Assembly (NCBI GenBank): GCA_934096265.1
Contig: CAKOLI010000005.1
Location: 4,122-68,121 of the forward strand
Reading direction: 5' to 3'
From: an uncultured Bacilli bacterium
GTDB lineage: Bacteria > Bacillota_I > Bacilli_A > RF39 > UBA660
Length of the DNA stretch: 64,000 nucleotides
In this document: positions 8,373 to 16,284 of the stretch, in pieces
Position numbering within the stretch: the stretch's first letter is position 1
Layout of the letters: every line of letters starts with the position of its first letter
The notes under the pieces: generated by a model
Databases searched by the model: none
The model's input: only the letters and a program-made list of their open reading frames with translations
Told to the model about the DNA's origin: nothing
Made by a program: the position numbers and the translations under genes

Positions 8373-9617
8373 ATGAACTTAATAAATAATATATTTGTAA
8401 CTGTAGTACTAATAACTTTTCCTATACTAGTATACTTCTTCTATAGTGTTTATGCTAACGTAAAGAACTATAAAAATAATGATATATACCTATCACTAGC
8501 TTTATTAACATCATTATATCTTTGCTTTAAATATGGCAACCTTTCATCAAACAACATAATCTTACTATTTTGTAATATCCCAATAGTAATAGCCTACGTT
8601 AAGAAAAAAGGCTACATTGGAATAATACTATCATTAATTACCATCTATTATTCTAAAAACATTCTAACAACAGAAACAATACCTATTCTAATTATAAAAC
8701 TACTAATATACGCTATTTTATACTTTACTATGTATAAAAAGAGTAAAATAAACAAACTAAATTTTATAAACAAAATAGCTATTCTACAGGCTTTCTTTGT
8801 ATCATTTGAATATTTTACAGTAAATGCCCTAAATAGCATTTCAGACCTAACCAATATCTTTCTAGTAGTACTAATAACATATGCTATAACATTTACAATA
8901 ATCTACATCCTAAAAACCGCAGATGACATCAGTAAATTCTACCTAAGTTACCAAGAACTAGAACAAGATAAACAAATTAAAGAATCCCTTTTCAAAATAA
9001 CTCATGAAATTAAAAATCCCATAGCAGTATGTAAAGGTTACCTAGACATGTTTAATATAAACGACATATCAAAAACCACTAAATACATAAATATCATCAA
9101 AAATGAAATAGATAGAACATTAAACATCCTAACAGACTTATCCGATTTAAACAAACTAAAAATAAACAAAGAAATAGTGGATATAAACATGATATTAGAA
9201 GAAATGGTAGAAAGTACTGAAATCTTATTTGATAACAAAAACATCTCAATTACCTATGGAGAATTAGATGAAGTATATGTAAATGGAGACTACAACAAAC
9301 TAAAACAACTATTTCTAAACATCTTAAAAAATAGCTATGAAGCTATAGATAAAGAAGGAAGAATAAACATAGAAACAAGTACTAATAATGATAATTACAT
9401 TATTAAAATAACCGACAGTGGTAAAGGAATGGATCAAGATACCCTAAAGAAAATAGGAGAAATATTCTATACTACTAAACCACATGGAACAGGAATTGGA
9501 GTTGCTCTATCAAAACAAATTATTAAAGCTTTAGATGGAGATTTAACCTATAAATCAAAACAAGGTGAATATACCACCGCGATAATAACAATTCCATATC
9601 TAAAAGAATATAATTAA
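8373..9617 (+). CDS. Sensor histidine kinase of the KinB/sporulation type
   Basis: 414 residues. The N-terminal half (1-185) has six or seven membrane helices and no large external domain, like KinB. A short linker with coiled-coil character leads to the HisKA domain with ITHEIKNPIAVCKGY, phospho-acceptor His211. The ATPase domain has the N box (NILKNSYEAI), G1 box (DSGKGMD) and G2 box (GTGIGVAL). It should autophosphorylate and feed phosphate to Spo0A directly or through a relay; no Spo0F or Spo0B is in the window. The start ATG follows a strong GGAGGG. Tandem 0A boxes upstream suggest that Spo0A activates its own kinase. Confidence 0.9.
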   Translation: MNLINNIFVTVVLITFPILVYFFYSVYANVKNYKNNDIYLSLALLTSLYLCFKYGNLSSNNIILLFCNIPIVIAYVKKKGYIGIILSLITIYYSKNILTTETIPILIIKLLIYAILYFTMYKKSKINKLNFINKIAILQAFFVSFEYFTVNALNSISDLTNIFLVVLITYAITFTIIYILKTADDISKFYLSYQELEQDKQIKESLFKITHEIKNPIAVCKGYLDMFNINDISKTTKYINIIKNEIDRTLNILTDLSDLNKLKINKEIVDINMILEEMVESTEILFDNKNISITYGELDEVYVNGDYNKLKQLFLNILKNSYEAIDKEGRINIETSTNNDNYIIKITDSGKGMDQDTLKKIGEIFYTTKPHGTGIGVALSKQIIKALDGDLTYKSKQGEYTTAIITIPYLKEYN

Positions 9618-9626
9618 CAATAACAG

Positions 9627-9655
9627 TTTACAAAAGAAATATAACATAATATAAT
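9627..9655 (+). promoter_or_regulatory. Sigma-A-type promoter
   Basis: TTTACA (9627-9632) and TATAAT (9650-9655) with a 17-base spacer, 25 bases before the next start codon. Confidence 0.7.
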
Positions 9656-9679
9656 TTATTTATAAAGGAGCGTAAGCAT

Positions 9680-10540
9680 ATGACAAAAGAACATAATTAT
9701 ATGAATAGTAAAGAAGTAAAAAGATTCCATAATAAAAATAAAGGAAAATACTATATATCCAAAAATAAAGATTTATTATTTTATTTACACACAAAAGGAT
9801 ACTGCAAGCCCAATATCATCAAAGAACTTCAAGAAACAATTGATACCATCACATATTGGTATATACGTAAATATCCAGACTACAAAATTTCCTCTAATCT
9901 TATTAACCAAGAACATATATTAGATGATATATCAAAAGAAATGAGTATAAAAAAACTAATAAATGCATTACCATCTAAATGGCTATTAGAATGTAATTAT
10001 TATGCAAAAGGAGAAGGAACAAAACTAATATATAACGATACCAAAAATAAAATAATTGACTATAAAAGAATATTATTTATACACATCAATAGAACACATA
10101 TAAAAAGTAAGCATCAAGTACCTTATTTCCTATTACGTGCATACAGTGACAGTGGTAAAGTTATATATGATACAAACATAAAAGAATATACTAATAACAA
10201 AGACATCACATTAGATGAATTACTAACATTATTTAAAGAAAAATATATAAGAGATTTAGAATTTAACGAATTAAAAGAATGTATAAATAATCATAATAAT
10301 GATATCGAACTAAGAAACAGAATACTAAAACTAGTAGCACTAGAACTATTATACTCAAATCGTACTACTCCAGAAATAGGATACGAAAGAGCAAAATATT
10401 TCATAAATGAGTTTAATGAAGAAATGAACTTAAGCCTTGATACAAAAGAAATTGATACAATAATTAAAAATAGCTATATAGAAGAAAAAACACCAGTAAT
10501 AAAGAAATTATTAAAGACTCCATCTATAAAACAAAAATAA
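9680..10540 (+). CDS. Conserved-looking hypothetical protein, 286 residues
   Basis: Not recognised. The protein is soluble, basic at the N-terminus, and rich in Lys, Asn, Ile and Tyr, with no signal peptide, membrane segment or nucleotide-binding motif visible. The N-terminal half has aromatic-rich stretches (TYWYIRKYPDY near 57) that could be a folded nucleic-acid-binding domain; the C-terminal half is mostly helical. The ATG has AAAGGAG eleven bases upstream and a sigma-A-type promoter is present, so the gene is real. It is followed 24 bases later by a 78-residue basic protein, and both appear to end at the hairpin near 10841. Neither partner points to a known pathway. Confidence 0.75.
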   Translation: MTKEHNYMNSKEVKRFHNKNKGKYYISKNKDLLFYLHTKGYCKPNIIKELQETIDTITYWYIRKYPDYKISSNLINQEHILDDISKEMSIKKLINALPSKWLLECNYYAKGEGTKLIYNDTKNKIIDYKRILFIHINRTHIKSKHQVPYFLLRAYSDSGKVIYDTNIKEYTNNKDITLDELLTLFKEKYIRDLEFNELKECINNHNNDIELRNRILKLVALELLYSNRTTPEIGYERAKYFINEFNEEMNLSLDTKEIDTIIKNSYIEEKTPVIKKLLKTPSIKQK

Positions 10541-10564
10541 CCATTATAAAAAGGAGATAATTAT

Positions 10565-10801
10565 ATGCTTAGAACGAAAAATAAACTAATACTACCTCTA
10601 CCAATATCAATAAGGTACAATGCACCAAAAATTCATAGAAACTATCCATACAAAGTACGCTATTCACATTATGATGGCAGTATCATCAAACCTGGTATAA
10701 GATACATCAAAGATGCCGAGATGATAACAAACCCCTCTCAAATTAAAGCACGAATTAGGAGTAATAAACGACTTCTAAAAGAAGAAAAAATAAATAGATG
10801 A
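10565..10801 (+). CDS. Small basic hypothetical protein, 78 residues
   Basis: Not recognised. About a quarter of its residues are Lys or Arg, with prolines and tyrosines early (LPLPISIRYNAP, YPYKVRYSHYDG) and a helical basic tail. The composition is compatible with nucleic-acid binding, but no family motif is seen. A strong AAGGAGA lies nine bases before the ATG. It shares an operon with the preceding 286-residue gene. Confidence 0.65.
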   Translation: MLRTKNKLILPLPISIRYNAPKIHRNYPYKVRYSHYDGSIIKPGIRYIKDAEMITNPSQIKARIRSNKRLLKEEKINR

Positions 10802-10840
10802 TAAATCATCAACTAATAAACAAAAGTAAGCCTAAAAAGC

Positions 10841-10894
10841 AAAAGCTGCAATATATCATAATCACTTGCAAGTAAAACTAATAGCAGCTTTTTT
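10841..10894 (+). terminator. Terminator with long loop
   Basis: AAAAGCTGC (10841-10849) pairs with GCAGCTTTT, followed by a T run. The 34-base loop contains the palindrome ACTTGCAAGT, so the structure may be branched. Confidence 0.7.
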
Positions 10895-11122
10895 ATTTAT
10901 ATAATACCAATTATCATATGTAAGTATTACAATGAACAAAAAAACCAATCATTTTGATTGATTATATATAAAGTCGATTTAATCGAATAAATTCATCAAT
11001 ATGGTGCCCTAAGGGAAGAAGTAGAACAACTTCTAGGACATAGTTAATAATTAGTAATAACTATAAACTAACTCTATTAATACTATAAAATTATTAAACT
11101 ATCAAAAAATAATAAAATATGT
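10895..11122 (+). other. Non-coding stretch
   Basis: No gene is visible between the terminator and the next promoter. There is an imperfect palindrome TCGATTTAATCGA near 10974 and an 18-codon open tail near 10995-11050 whose end (EQLLGHS) vaguely resembles the end of a tyrosine recombinase; neither is convincing. A TATAAT at 11123-11128 probably drives the next gene. Confidence 0.4.
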
Positions 11123-11147
11123 TATAATTTTATTGGGAGGTAAAATT

Positions 11148-11606
11148 ATGTCTGATAACATGTATGATAAAAGAGGTTTTTTAAAACCTGAATATGCTGT
11201 TTTGGCTGAATCTCAAAAAAAAACAATATTGATTAATAACGATATTAAAAAAATTGATCACCGTACTAATTTTGGAAAAGGTTTTGTATATAAAAGTGTT
11301 GATGGTGGTGAACACGATTCAATGGAATCTGTTGAACGAGTTAATAAAGCATATTTCGATAGTAGGATAATTGATAATACATCACACAAAGATTATGCTC
11401 GTTATGTTGAACTAGAAAAAGCATATTTCGATTGCTTTACACCAAAGTTTAATATTAACGATAAAGATATGATACAACAAGTTCTTACAGCACAACAAGA
11501 AAAATTTGTTGCTTACATCAAAGAAAGATATGCAAATTATTTATCAGAAATACTAGAACGCTTTAGTTATGATAAACAAGATTATAATAGGAGCCCAAAA
11601 AAATAA
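11148..11606 (+). CDS. Hypothetical protein with atypical codon use, 152 residues
   Basis: Not recognised. The ATG at 11148 is chosen because GGGAGG lies six bases upstream; an in-frame ORF start at 11133 would overlap that ribosome site. The protein is soluble and charged, with an almost repeated motif: KAYFDSRIIDN near 65 and KAYFDCFTPKF near 90. The C-terminal third is helical. Its codons are richer in G and T (GTT, GCT, TTG) than those of neighbouring + strand genes, which are A/C-rich. This suggests more recent acquisition. A TATAAT lies 20 bases before the start. Confidence 0.7.
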   Translation: MSDNMYDKRGFLKPEYAVLAESQKKTILINNDIKKIDHRTNFGKGFVYKSVDGGEHDSMESVERVNKAYFDSRIIDNTSHKDYARYVELEKAYFDCFTPKFNINDKDMIQQVLTAQQEKFVAYIKERYANYLSEILERFSYDKQDYNRSPKK

Positions 11607-11716
11607 TAAAAAAACATACTGATTATAATAAAATTTAAGATTTGAAAAGACAATCATTTTACACACGCTAATTGATTATGTCAATTTGCAAGTGTGTTTC
11701 TAAATTGAAAAAAACA

Positions 11717-11754
11717 AAACTACTTTCAAGTAAATTTGAGAGTAGTTTTTATAT
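11717..11754. terminator. Bidirectional terminator between the hypothetical gene and tmRNA
   Basis: AAAACTACT and AGTAGTTTT form the stem, with inner TC/GA pairing. T runs follow on the plus strand, and the minus strand reads TTTTGTTTTTTTC after the stem, so it probably ends both the + strand gene and tmRNA. Confidence 0.75.
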
Positions 11755-11785
11755 TATCTCGAAAAGTTCGAGTTTACTATCAATA

Positions 11786-12141
11786 TGGTGGAGCCGAGGG
11801 GATTCGAACCCCTGTCCGAAAATAGAGATATTTAAATATCTACAAGTTTAGTCAGTTATTAAAATTCGTAAATACTTGATAGTAACTAACAACTCAAATA
11901 TTTACTAGTCTATAAATATTCATCATCTAAACTAGACAATTTAAACAATATAGCTTGCTATATAAGCCCTTATTATCTCTCACAAGCAAAGAAATAGAAG
12001 GACCGCTCCTGCCATTAACTAGGCAAAAGATGGAGCGAAATCAAAATTTCTGTTTCCAGTTATTTATTTGTATATCGTAACGTGATAAAATCCGACTTGC
12101 AACTTAAACTAACTATTCCCGTCAAAGCCAAAAACGGCCCC
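11786..12141 (-). ncRNA. ssrA: Transfer-messenger RNA (tmRNA)
   Basis: On the minus strand the 5' end reads GGGGCCGTTTTTGGCTTTGA and the 3' end is GGTTCGAATCCCCTCGG followed by CTCCACCA. The ends pair as a 7-bp acceptor stem whose third pair is G-U, the alanyl-tRNA synthetase identity element, and the T arm with GTTCGAATC is intact. The resume site resembles that of E. coli: AAATAACT then GGA. The reading frame from 12057 to 12022 encodes GNRNFDFAPSFA and stops at TAG (12021-12019). The RNA rescues stalled ribosomes and marks the peptide for proteolysis. Length 356 nt is normal. The tag start is inferred by alignment of the context. Confidence 0.95.
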
Positions 12142-12153
12142 ATAACATTAACA

Positions 12154-12182
12154 ATTATATCCTAGATATCTTATATTGTCAA
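12154..12182 (-). promoter_or_regulatory. Consensus promoter of tmRNA
   Basis: On the minus strand TTGACA (12182-12177) and TATAAT (12159-12154) are separated by 17 bases, and the tmRNA 5' end lies 12 bases further. This is a perfect sigma-A promoter. Confidence 0.92.
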
Positions 12183-12243
12183 TAATACATAATAGTTATA
12201 ACTATAAAAACTCTTCTTCTAAAATCTATTTTATTCAAATTAA

Positions 12244-12273
12244 CTGCACAAAATAAGAAAAATATGTTATACT
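12244..12273 (+). promoter_or_regulatory. Promoter of the first matrix operon
   Basis: CTGCAC (12244-12249) and TATACT (12268-12273) with an 18-base spacer. The second matrix module at 33.4 kb has a very similar arrangement (TTGCAC, 17, TATACT) and the same GGTGGTAG ribosome-site region, so the two promoters are probably paralogous. Confidence 0.55.
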
Positions 12274-12290
12274 TATAATGGTGGTAGTCT

Positions 12291-12794
12291 ATGAAAAAAA
12301 TATCATTATATATCTTTGGAATAATATATATAATTATTACAGCAGTTATGACAATATTTTTACTTTCTAAAAATGAATATAACGTAACAGAAATTAACGA
12401 CAATACATACTATATAGTTACAAAGAAAAATCTAAAATATAATAAAGGTGACTTACTTTTAATAAAAAATGAAAGTCCTAACAAAATAGAAACTGATAAG
12501 TACATCTTCTATTACAATACTTATGCTAAAAATATGCAAGTAGATATCGCGAAAATTGTCGAAGTAGAAAAAATAACCGAAACAGAAACAACATACTTAC
12601 TAGACAATGATGCTTATATTTCAAGTGAATATGTAATAGGCAGTACTGATACAGTGAAAATAGTCCCACTAGTGGGTTACATCATTATGGTATTAGAGTC
12701 TACATGGGGATATTTACTATTTATTGTCTTACCATTATTTATCTTATTTTTACTTGAAATGCGTTCTATTATAAAAGAGACAAGGAAAAAATAA
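12291..12794 (+). CDS. Signal-peptidase (SipW)-like protein without catalytic Ser/His
   Basis: 167 residues with SipW topology: an N-terminal membrane helix (5-25), a short extracytoplasmic domain and a C-terminal membrane helix near 138-158. The segment YNKGDLLLIKN (50-60) corresponds to the box that follows the catalytic Ser in the active paralogue at 17418 (YNIGDMLITKK). Counting back from GD, the catalytic Ser position is Lys45. The catalytic His position is also lost: the segment reads QVDIAKIV where the active enzymes have ITHQV or ITHRV. It is probably not a protease. It is first of a seven-gene operon and one base before a TasA-like gene. A close paralogue at 33444 has the same Ser-to-Lys change. 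Confidence 0.8.
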   Translation: MKKISLYIFGIIYIIITAVMTIFLLSKNEYNVTEINDNTYYIVTKKNLKYNKGDLLLIKNESPNKIETDKYIFYYNTYAKNMQVDIAKIVEVEKITETETTYLLDNDAYISSEYVIGSTDTVKIVPLVGYIIMVLESTWGYLLFIVLPLFILFLLEMRSIIKETRKK

Positions 12795-12795
12795 C

Positions 12796-13764
12796 ATGAA
12801 GCAAAAAAGAATAAAAAAACGTAATACCATAACAAGAAGAATTAGAAACCTATTAATAAGAAAAAGAACTCTATTAATCATAATATCTATATTTTTACTA
12901 CTTACAACAACTATAAGTATAACTTATGGTAGATATATTTATACAGAAATAAGAAATTATTACCTATCTAGTAAAAACTTTTATTTTAACAGTGATAAAC
13001 TTAAAGATAATATGGCAAGATATCAAATTGATAACTGGTCGGGTGTAGATTCATTAAATATCATTATTAATTTAAATAGCCAAAAAAACAACAAATTAGC
13101 ATCAGATAGTGATATTACTTACAATATATCTTTTACTTGTTCAGACAATGTAACATGTACATCTAGTAAAACAAACGGAACTATCTTAGTGCCAGGCAAT
13201 ACTGATTACTTCGTCATGACAATAACACCTAATACAGTACTTCAGGAAAATGATAAAGTAACTATGTACCTAGAGGCAAGCGCTACCTCTCCATATACCA
13301 AAACCATCAGTGGATTTTTTACCATAAATATTGGTATACCAGGCCTATCCTATGAAATATCAGATGTATCAAACAGACCATATCTATTAGTAAATATAAC
13401 AAATACAATAGATTATTATAAAGTAATTACCCCGTTTGATAATTATCAAAGCCAAGAAAAAATAGATATAAATACCTATCTAAACCTTACAGACGAAAAT
13501 AAAGATAAATGTGCATCAGCAATTATAACTCTAAAATTTGATCCCAATATTGTAATTTTAGATATGGCCAGTAGTGCTTACTTAAAAGCTTTCAACATAA
13601 AAACAATTCATATCAATAGTTATGATTATGTAAGTGAAATTTCTTTTAAAATGGATGCACTATCCAGTGAAGTAGTAAACTTTTACAAAAAAGATACCCA
13701 AATTGACTATACATACCCATTTGTAAATGATACTTCTATTATAAATGTTTCTTATGAAATATAG
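12796..13764 (+). CDS. Exported TasA/camelysin-like protein with CxxxxC pair
   Basis: 322 residues. A very basic N-terminus (about 15 Lys/Arg in 33 residues) precedes a hydrophobic core and ISITYGRY, a SipW-type signal peptide ending in the TYG/TYA pattern. The mature part is Asn/Thr/Ser-rich and predicted beta, with FTCSDNVTC (a likely disulphide) near residue 113, then a second beta region. There is no C-terminal anchor. The family assignment to TasA-type matrix proteins rests on the signal peptide type, the operon and beta composition, not on a strong domain match. It lies one base after the SipW-like gene. Confidence 0.65.
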   Translation: MKQKRIKKRNTITRRIRNLLIRKRTLLIIISIFLLLTTTISITYGRYIYTEIRNYYLSSKNFYFNSDKLKDNMARYQIDNWSGVDSLNIIINLNSQKNNKLASDSDITYNISFTCSDNVTCTSSKTNGTILVPGNTDYFVMTITPNTVLQENDKVTMYLEASATSPYTKTISGFFTINIGIPGLSYEISDVSNRPYLLVNITNTIDYYKVITPFDNYQSQEKIDINTYLNLTDENKDKCASAIITLKFDPNIVILDMASSAYLKAFNIKTIHINSYDYVSEISFKMDALSSEVVNFYKKDTQIDYTYPFVNDTSIINVSYEI

Positions 13765-13776
13765 AAAGGAAACTGT

Positions 13777-14742
13777 ATGAGCCGTAATGTAGTAAATGAT
13801 TATATCAAAATATCCAAAAAAAGCAATAAATCTTACCTGAAATTAATCATGGGAACTAAATACAACAACATGATTTTTGAAAAACTGTTTAGTGAATATA
13901 TTAATGTAAGATATTATGATATGTACGAAAACGTATCTAAAAGTGAAGAAAAAAATATTAACTACTATCTAAAAAAAACATCAATAAAATTAATTGAAGA
14001 AAATCCCAAAAACTACCAAGTAGTAAAATTAACATTTGGGCTATTTAAATACATACTATATTTTGACAATGTAAAAGAAGTAGATTCATGGGAAATACTT
14101 ATAAACAAACTAAAAAACAGCTTAAACAGTGAACTTAAATATGAATTTCCAAGTGAACAATTAATTGCCATGATAACAGAAACAGAAAAACATAAACAAG
14201 AATATTTAAATATATTTAAAACAAATAATTTTAACCTAACTAAAACCAAGACTAATATTAAATCATTATATGATATATCAGTAGACTATGATATTAAATT
14301 TCCAAGACTATATAGTGAATATGCAATAGAAAAAGTATCCAATGAAGAAGTTATTAAAGAAGATAGACAACTAGTAGAGTATTATTTAGTAAGTATAGAT
14401 TTATTAAAAGACATAATAGATAATAAATTTAATAATAATTATCTAGTAAGCTTTAATATAAACCTACAAGAAAAAAAGAACAAATGGACAAGACTACTAA
14501 ATGTAATTGACTCAGAAGTAACTAAAGAACATCTAATCTTTAAAATTACCTATACTACTTTTACAGAAAATAAAAATAGTATAAACAAATTAATTAACGA
14601 GGGATTTCACTTTGCCTTAATAATTGATGAAACTTATACTAATAACTTAGTTGAAGACCAAAACCTAGCAATATTTACTTATATAATAGTACATGAAAAA
14701 AAGGAAATATATAAAAATATCAAAAACATTGTAATTATGTAA
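13777..14742 (+). CDS. Cytoplasmic hypothetical protein of the matrix operon, 321 residues
   Basis: Not recognised. There is no signal peptide or membrane segment; it is Lys/Asn/Glu-rich and mixed alpha/beta. The C-terminal part alternates hydrophobic strands (HFALIIDE, AIFTYIIVHEKK) and could form an alpha/beta domain. No enzyme motif is visible. It lies 12 bases after the TasA-like gene and 12 before the AAA+ ATPase with a good AAGGTGA for the latter, so it is an integral operon member and may be a cytosolic partner of the ATPase. Confidence 0.7.
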   Translation: MSRNVVNDYIKISKKSNKSYLKLIMGTKYNNMIFEKLFSEYINVRYYDMYENVSKSEEKNINYYLKKTSIKLIEENPKNYQVVKLTFGLFKYILYFDNVKEVDSWEILINKLKNSLNSELKYEFPSEQLIAMITETEKHKQEYLNIFKTNNFNLTKTKTNIKSLYDISVDYDIKFPRLYSEYAIEKVSNEEVIKEDRQLVEYYLVSIDLLKDIIDNKFNNNYLVSFNINLQEKKNKWTRLLNVIDSEVTKEHLIFKITYTTFTENKNSINKLINEGFHFALIIDETYTNNLVEDQNLAIFTYIIVHEKKEIYKNIKNIVIM

Positions 14743-14754
14743 AGAAGGTGAAGT

Positions 14755-16275
14755 ATGAATACATTTTTTAGATTTCTATATGAATTTCTATTACAATTCT
14801 TTAAAGGCTTTATAACTATCATAAAAGGCATTATAAATGGAGTAAAAGAACTTTTTACTATTAGTAACTATATTAAAGTAATAAATTTTTATAAAGATGA
14901 CTTTTCAGGCCCAGAATGGTTATTTGTGGCATTAGCAATCTTAATGGTAATAGCCCTAACATTCTTTATAGTATTCCTAGTTTACTTAATAATAAAAAAA
15001 TACTTAAGATTTAGGAAGACCATTGTAGAACAAGAAAACTTACTTGAAGAAGTAGCTACCTTAAACAATAAAGTAGCCACCTTAGTTCAAGAAAAGCAAG
15101 ATATACTTGCTATGAAAGTATCACACCTTGGTATTAAACCAAACGAAAGTGAAGAAGAAGAAAATGTTCAAGATGATAAAACACCTGAAGGAGAAGGAAT
15201 AAGATTTCCTAAACTAGATTCAATTGATGAAATCTATGCAAATTATAAAATACAAAATTATGGTAATAACTTTAATTTACCAGAGTTAGTAGAACTATTT
15301 AGAAACTTTGCAGCTTCTCAACTGAAACTATACTATAAAACTAACATGATAAGATTATTTATATCTGCCTTAGCATCAACCAAACTAGTTATCTTACAAG
15401 GTATATCTGGTACAGGTAAAACATCACTTGCATATGCATGGGGAAAATTCTTAAAACACGATTCATGTGTTGCTTCCGTACAACCTTCTTGGAGAGACCG
15501 TACAGAATTATTTGGCTACTTCAATGAATTTACCAAAAAGTTTAACGAAACAGAAGTACTAAAAGAAATATATCAAGCAGGGTACACAGATGATATATAT
15601 ACCGTAATACTAGATGAAATGAATATATCCAGAGTTGAATACTATTTCGCGGAAATGCTATCTATACTTGAAATGCCTAATCATGATGAATGGATAGTAG
15701 AATTAGTACCTAGTGCATGGAAAAGTGACCCTAAAAGAATAATTGATGGGAAGTTGAAAATCGCAGACAATGTATGGTATATAGGTACCATAAATAACGA
15801 TGACTCAACATTCATGGTAACAGATAAAGTATACGATAGAGCAATGCCACTAGATATAAATGATAAAGGAGAAGTATTTACTCCAGAAGAAGTACCAGCT
15901 CAAGACATAAACTATTCATATGTAAATAACCTATTTAAAAAAGCTATGGAAGAAAATATAATGAGTAAAGAAGTCCTAGATAAAATAGAAGAAATGGATA
16001 ACTATGTAATACAACATTTCAGAATAGCTTTTGGTAACCGTATCGTTATGCATATGAAAAAATTTGTACCCGTATATGTTGCATGTGGAGGCACAGAAGT
16101 AGATGGTGTTGATTACTTTATAGCAAGAAAAATACTTAGAAAATTTGAACAATTAAACGTAGCCTATATAAGAGATGAAATAGATGGCTTTGTTGAATTT
16201 TTAAATAAAACCTTCGGAGAAAATGCTATGAAAGAGTGTATAGAGTATCTATTAAGATTAAAGAAATTGTCATAG
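14755..16275 (+). CDS. Membrane-anchored McrB-like AAA+ ATPase
   Basis: 506 residues. The N-terminal 55 residues are amphipathic, a membrane helix spans about 61-83, and a coiled coil follows (about 88-125) with an acidic linker to about 150. The ATPase domain has Walker A GISGTGKT at 216-223, Walker B VILDEMN with Asp287/Glu288, and SRVEYYFAEMLSILE directly after it, the hallmark of McrB-type AAA+ proteins. The segment GTINNDDSTFMVTDKVYDRA carries sensor 1 and the arginine-finger region. McrB itself is a cytosolic GTPase of restriction systems; this one is tethered to the membrane and sits between matrix-protein genes. It lies ten bases before a DUF2357-like gene. Confidence 0.88.
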   Translation: MNTFFRFLYEFLLQFFKGFITIIKGIINGVKELFTISNYIKVINFYKDDFSGPEWLFVALAILMVIALTFFIVFLVYLIIKKYLRFRKTIVEQENLLEEVATLNNKVATLVQEKQDILAMKVSHLGIKPNESEEEENVQDDKTPEGEGIRFPKLDSIDEIYANYKIQNYGNNFNLPELVELFRNFAASQLKLYYKTNMIRLFISALASTKLVILQGISGTGKTSLAYAWGKFLKHDSCVASVQPSWRDRTELFGYFNEFTKKFNETEVLKEIYQAGYTDDIYTVILDEMNISRVEYYFAEMLSILEMPNHDEWIVELVPSAWKSDPKRIIDGKLKIADNVWYIGTINNDDSTFMVTDKVYDRAMPLDINDKGEVFTPEEVPAQDINYSYVNNLFKKAMEENIMSKEVLDKIEEMDNYVIQHFRIAFGNRIVMHMKKFVPVYVACGGTEVDGVDYFIARKILRKFEQLNVAYIRDEIDGFVEFLNKTFGENAMKECIEYLLRLKKLS

Positions 16276-16284
16276 GAGGTAAAT

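Noticed and set aside
10995..11050. Possible tyrosine-recombinase remnant ending EQLLGHS
   Set aside because: Only 18 codons after a stop, with no catalytic residues; the resemblance is too short to support a pseudogene.
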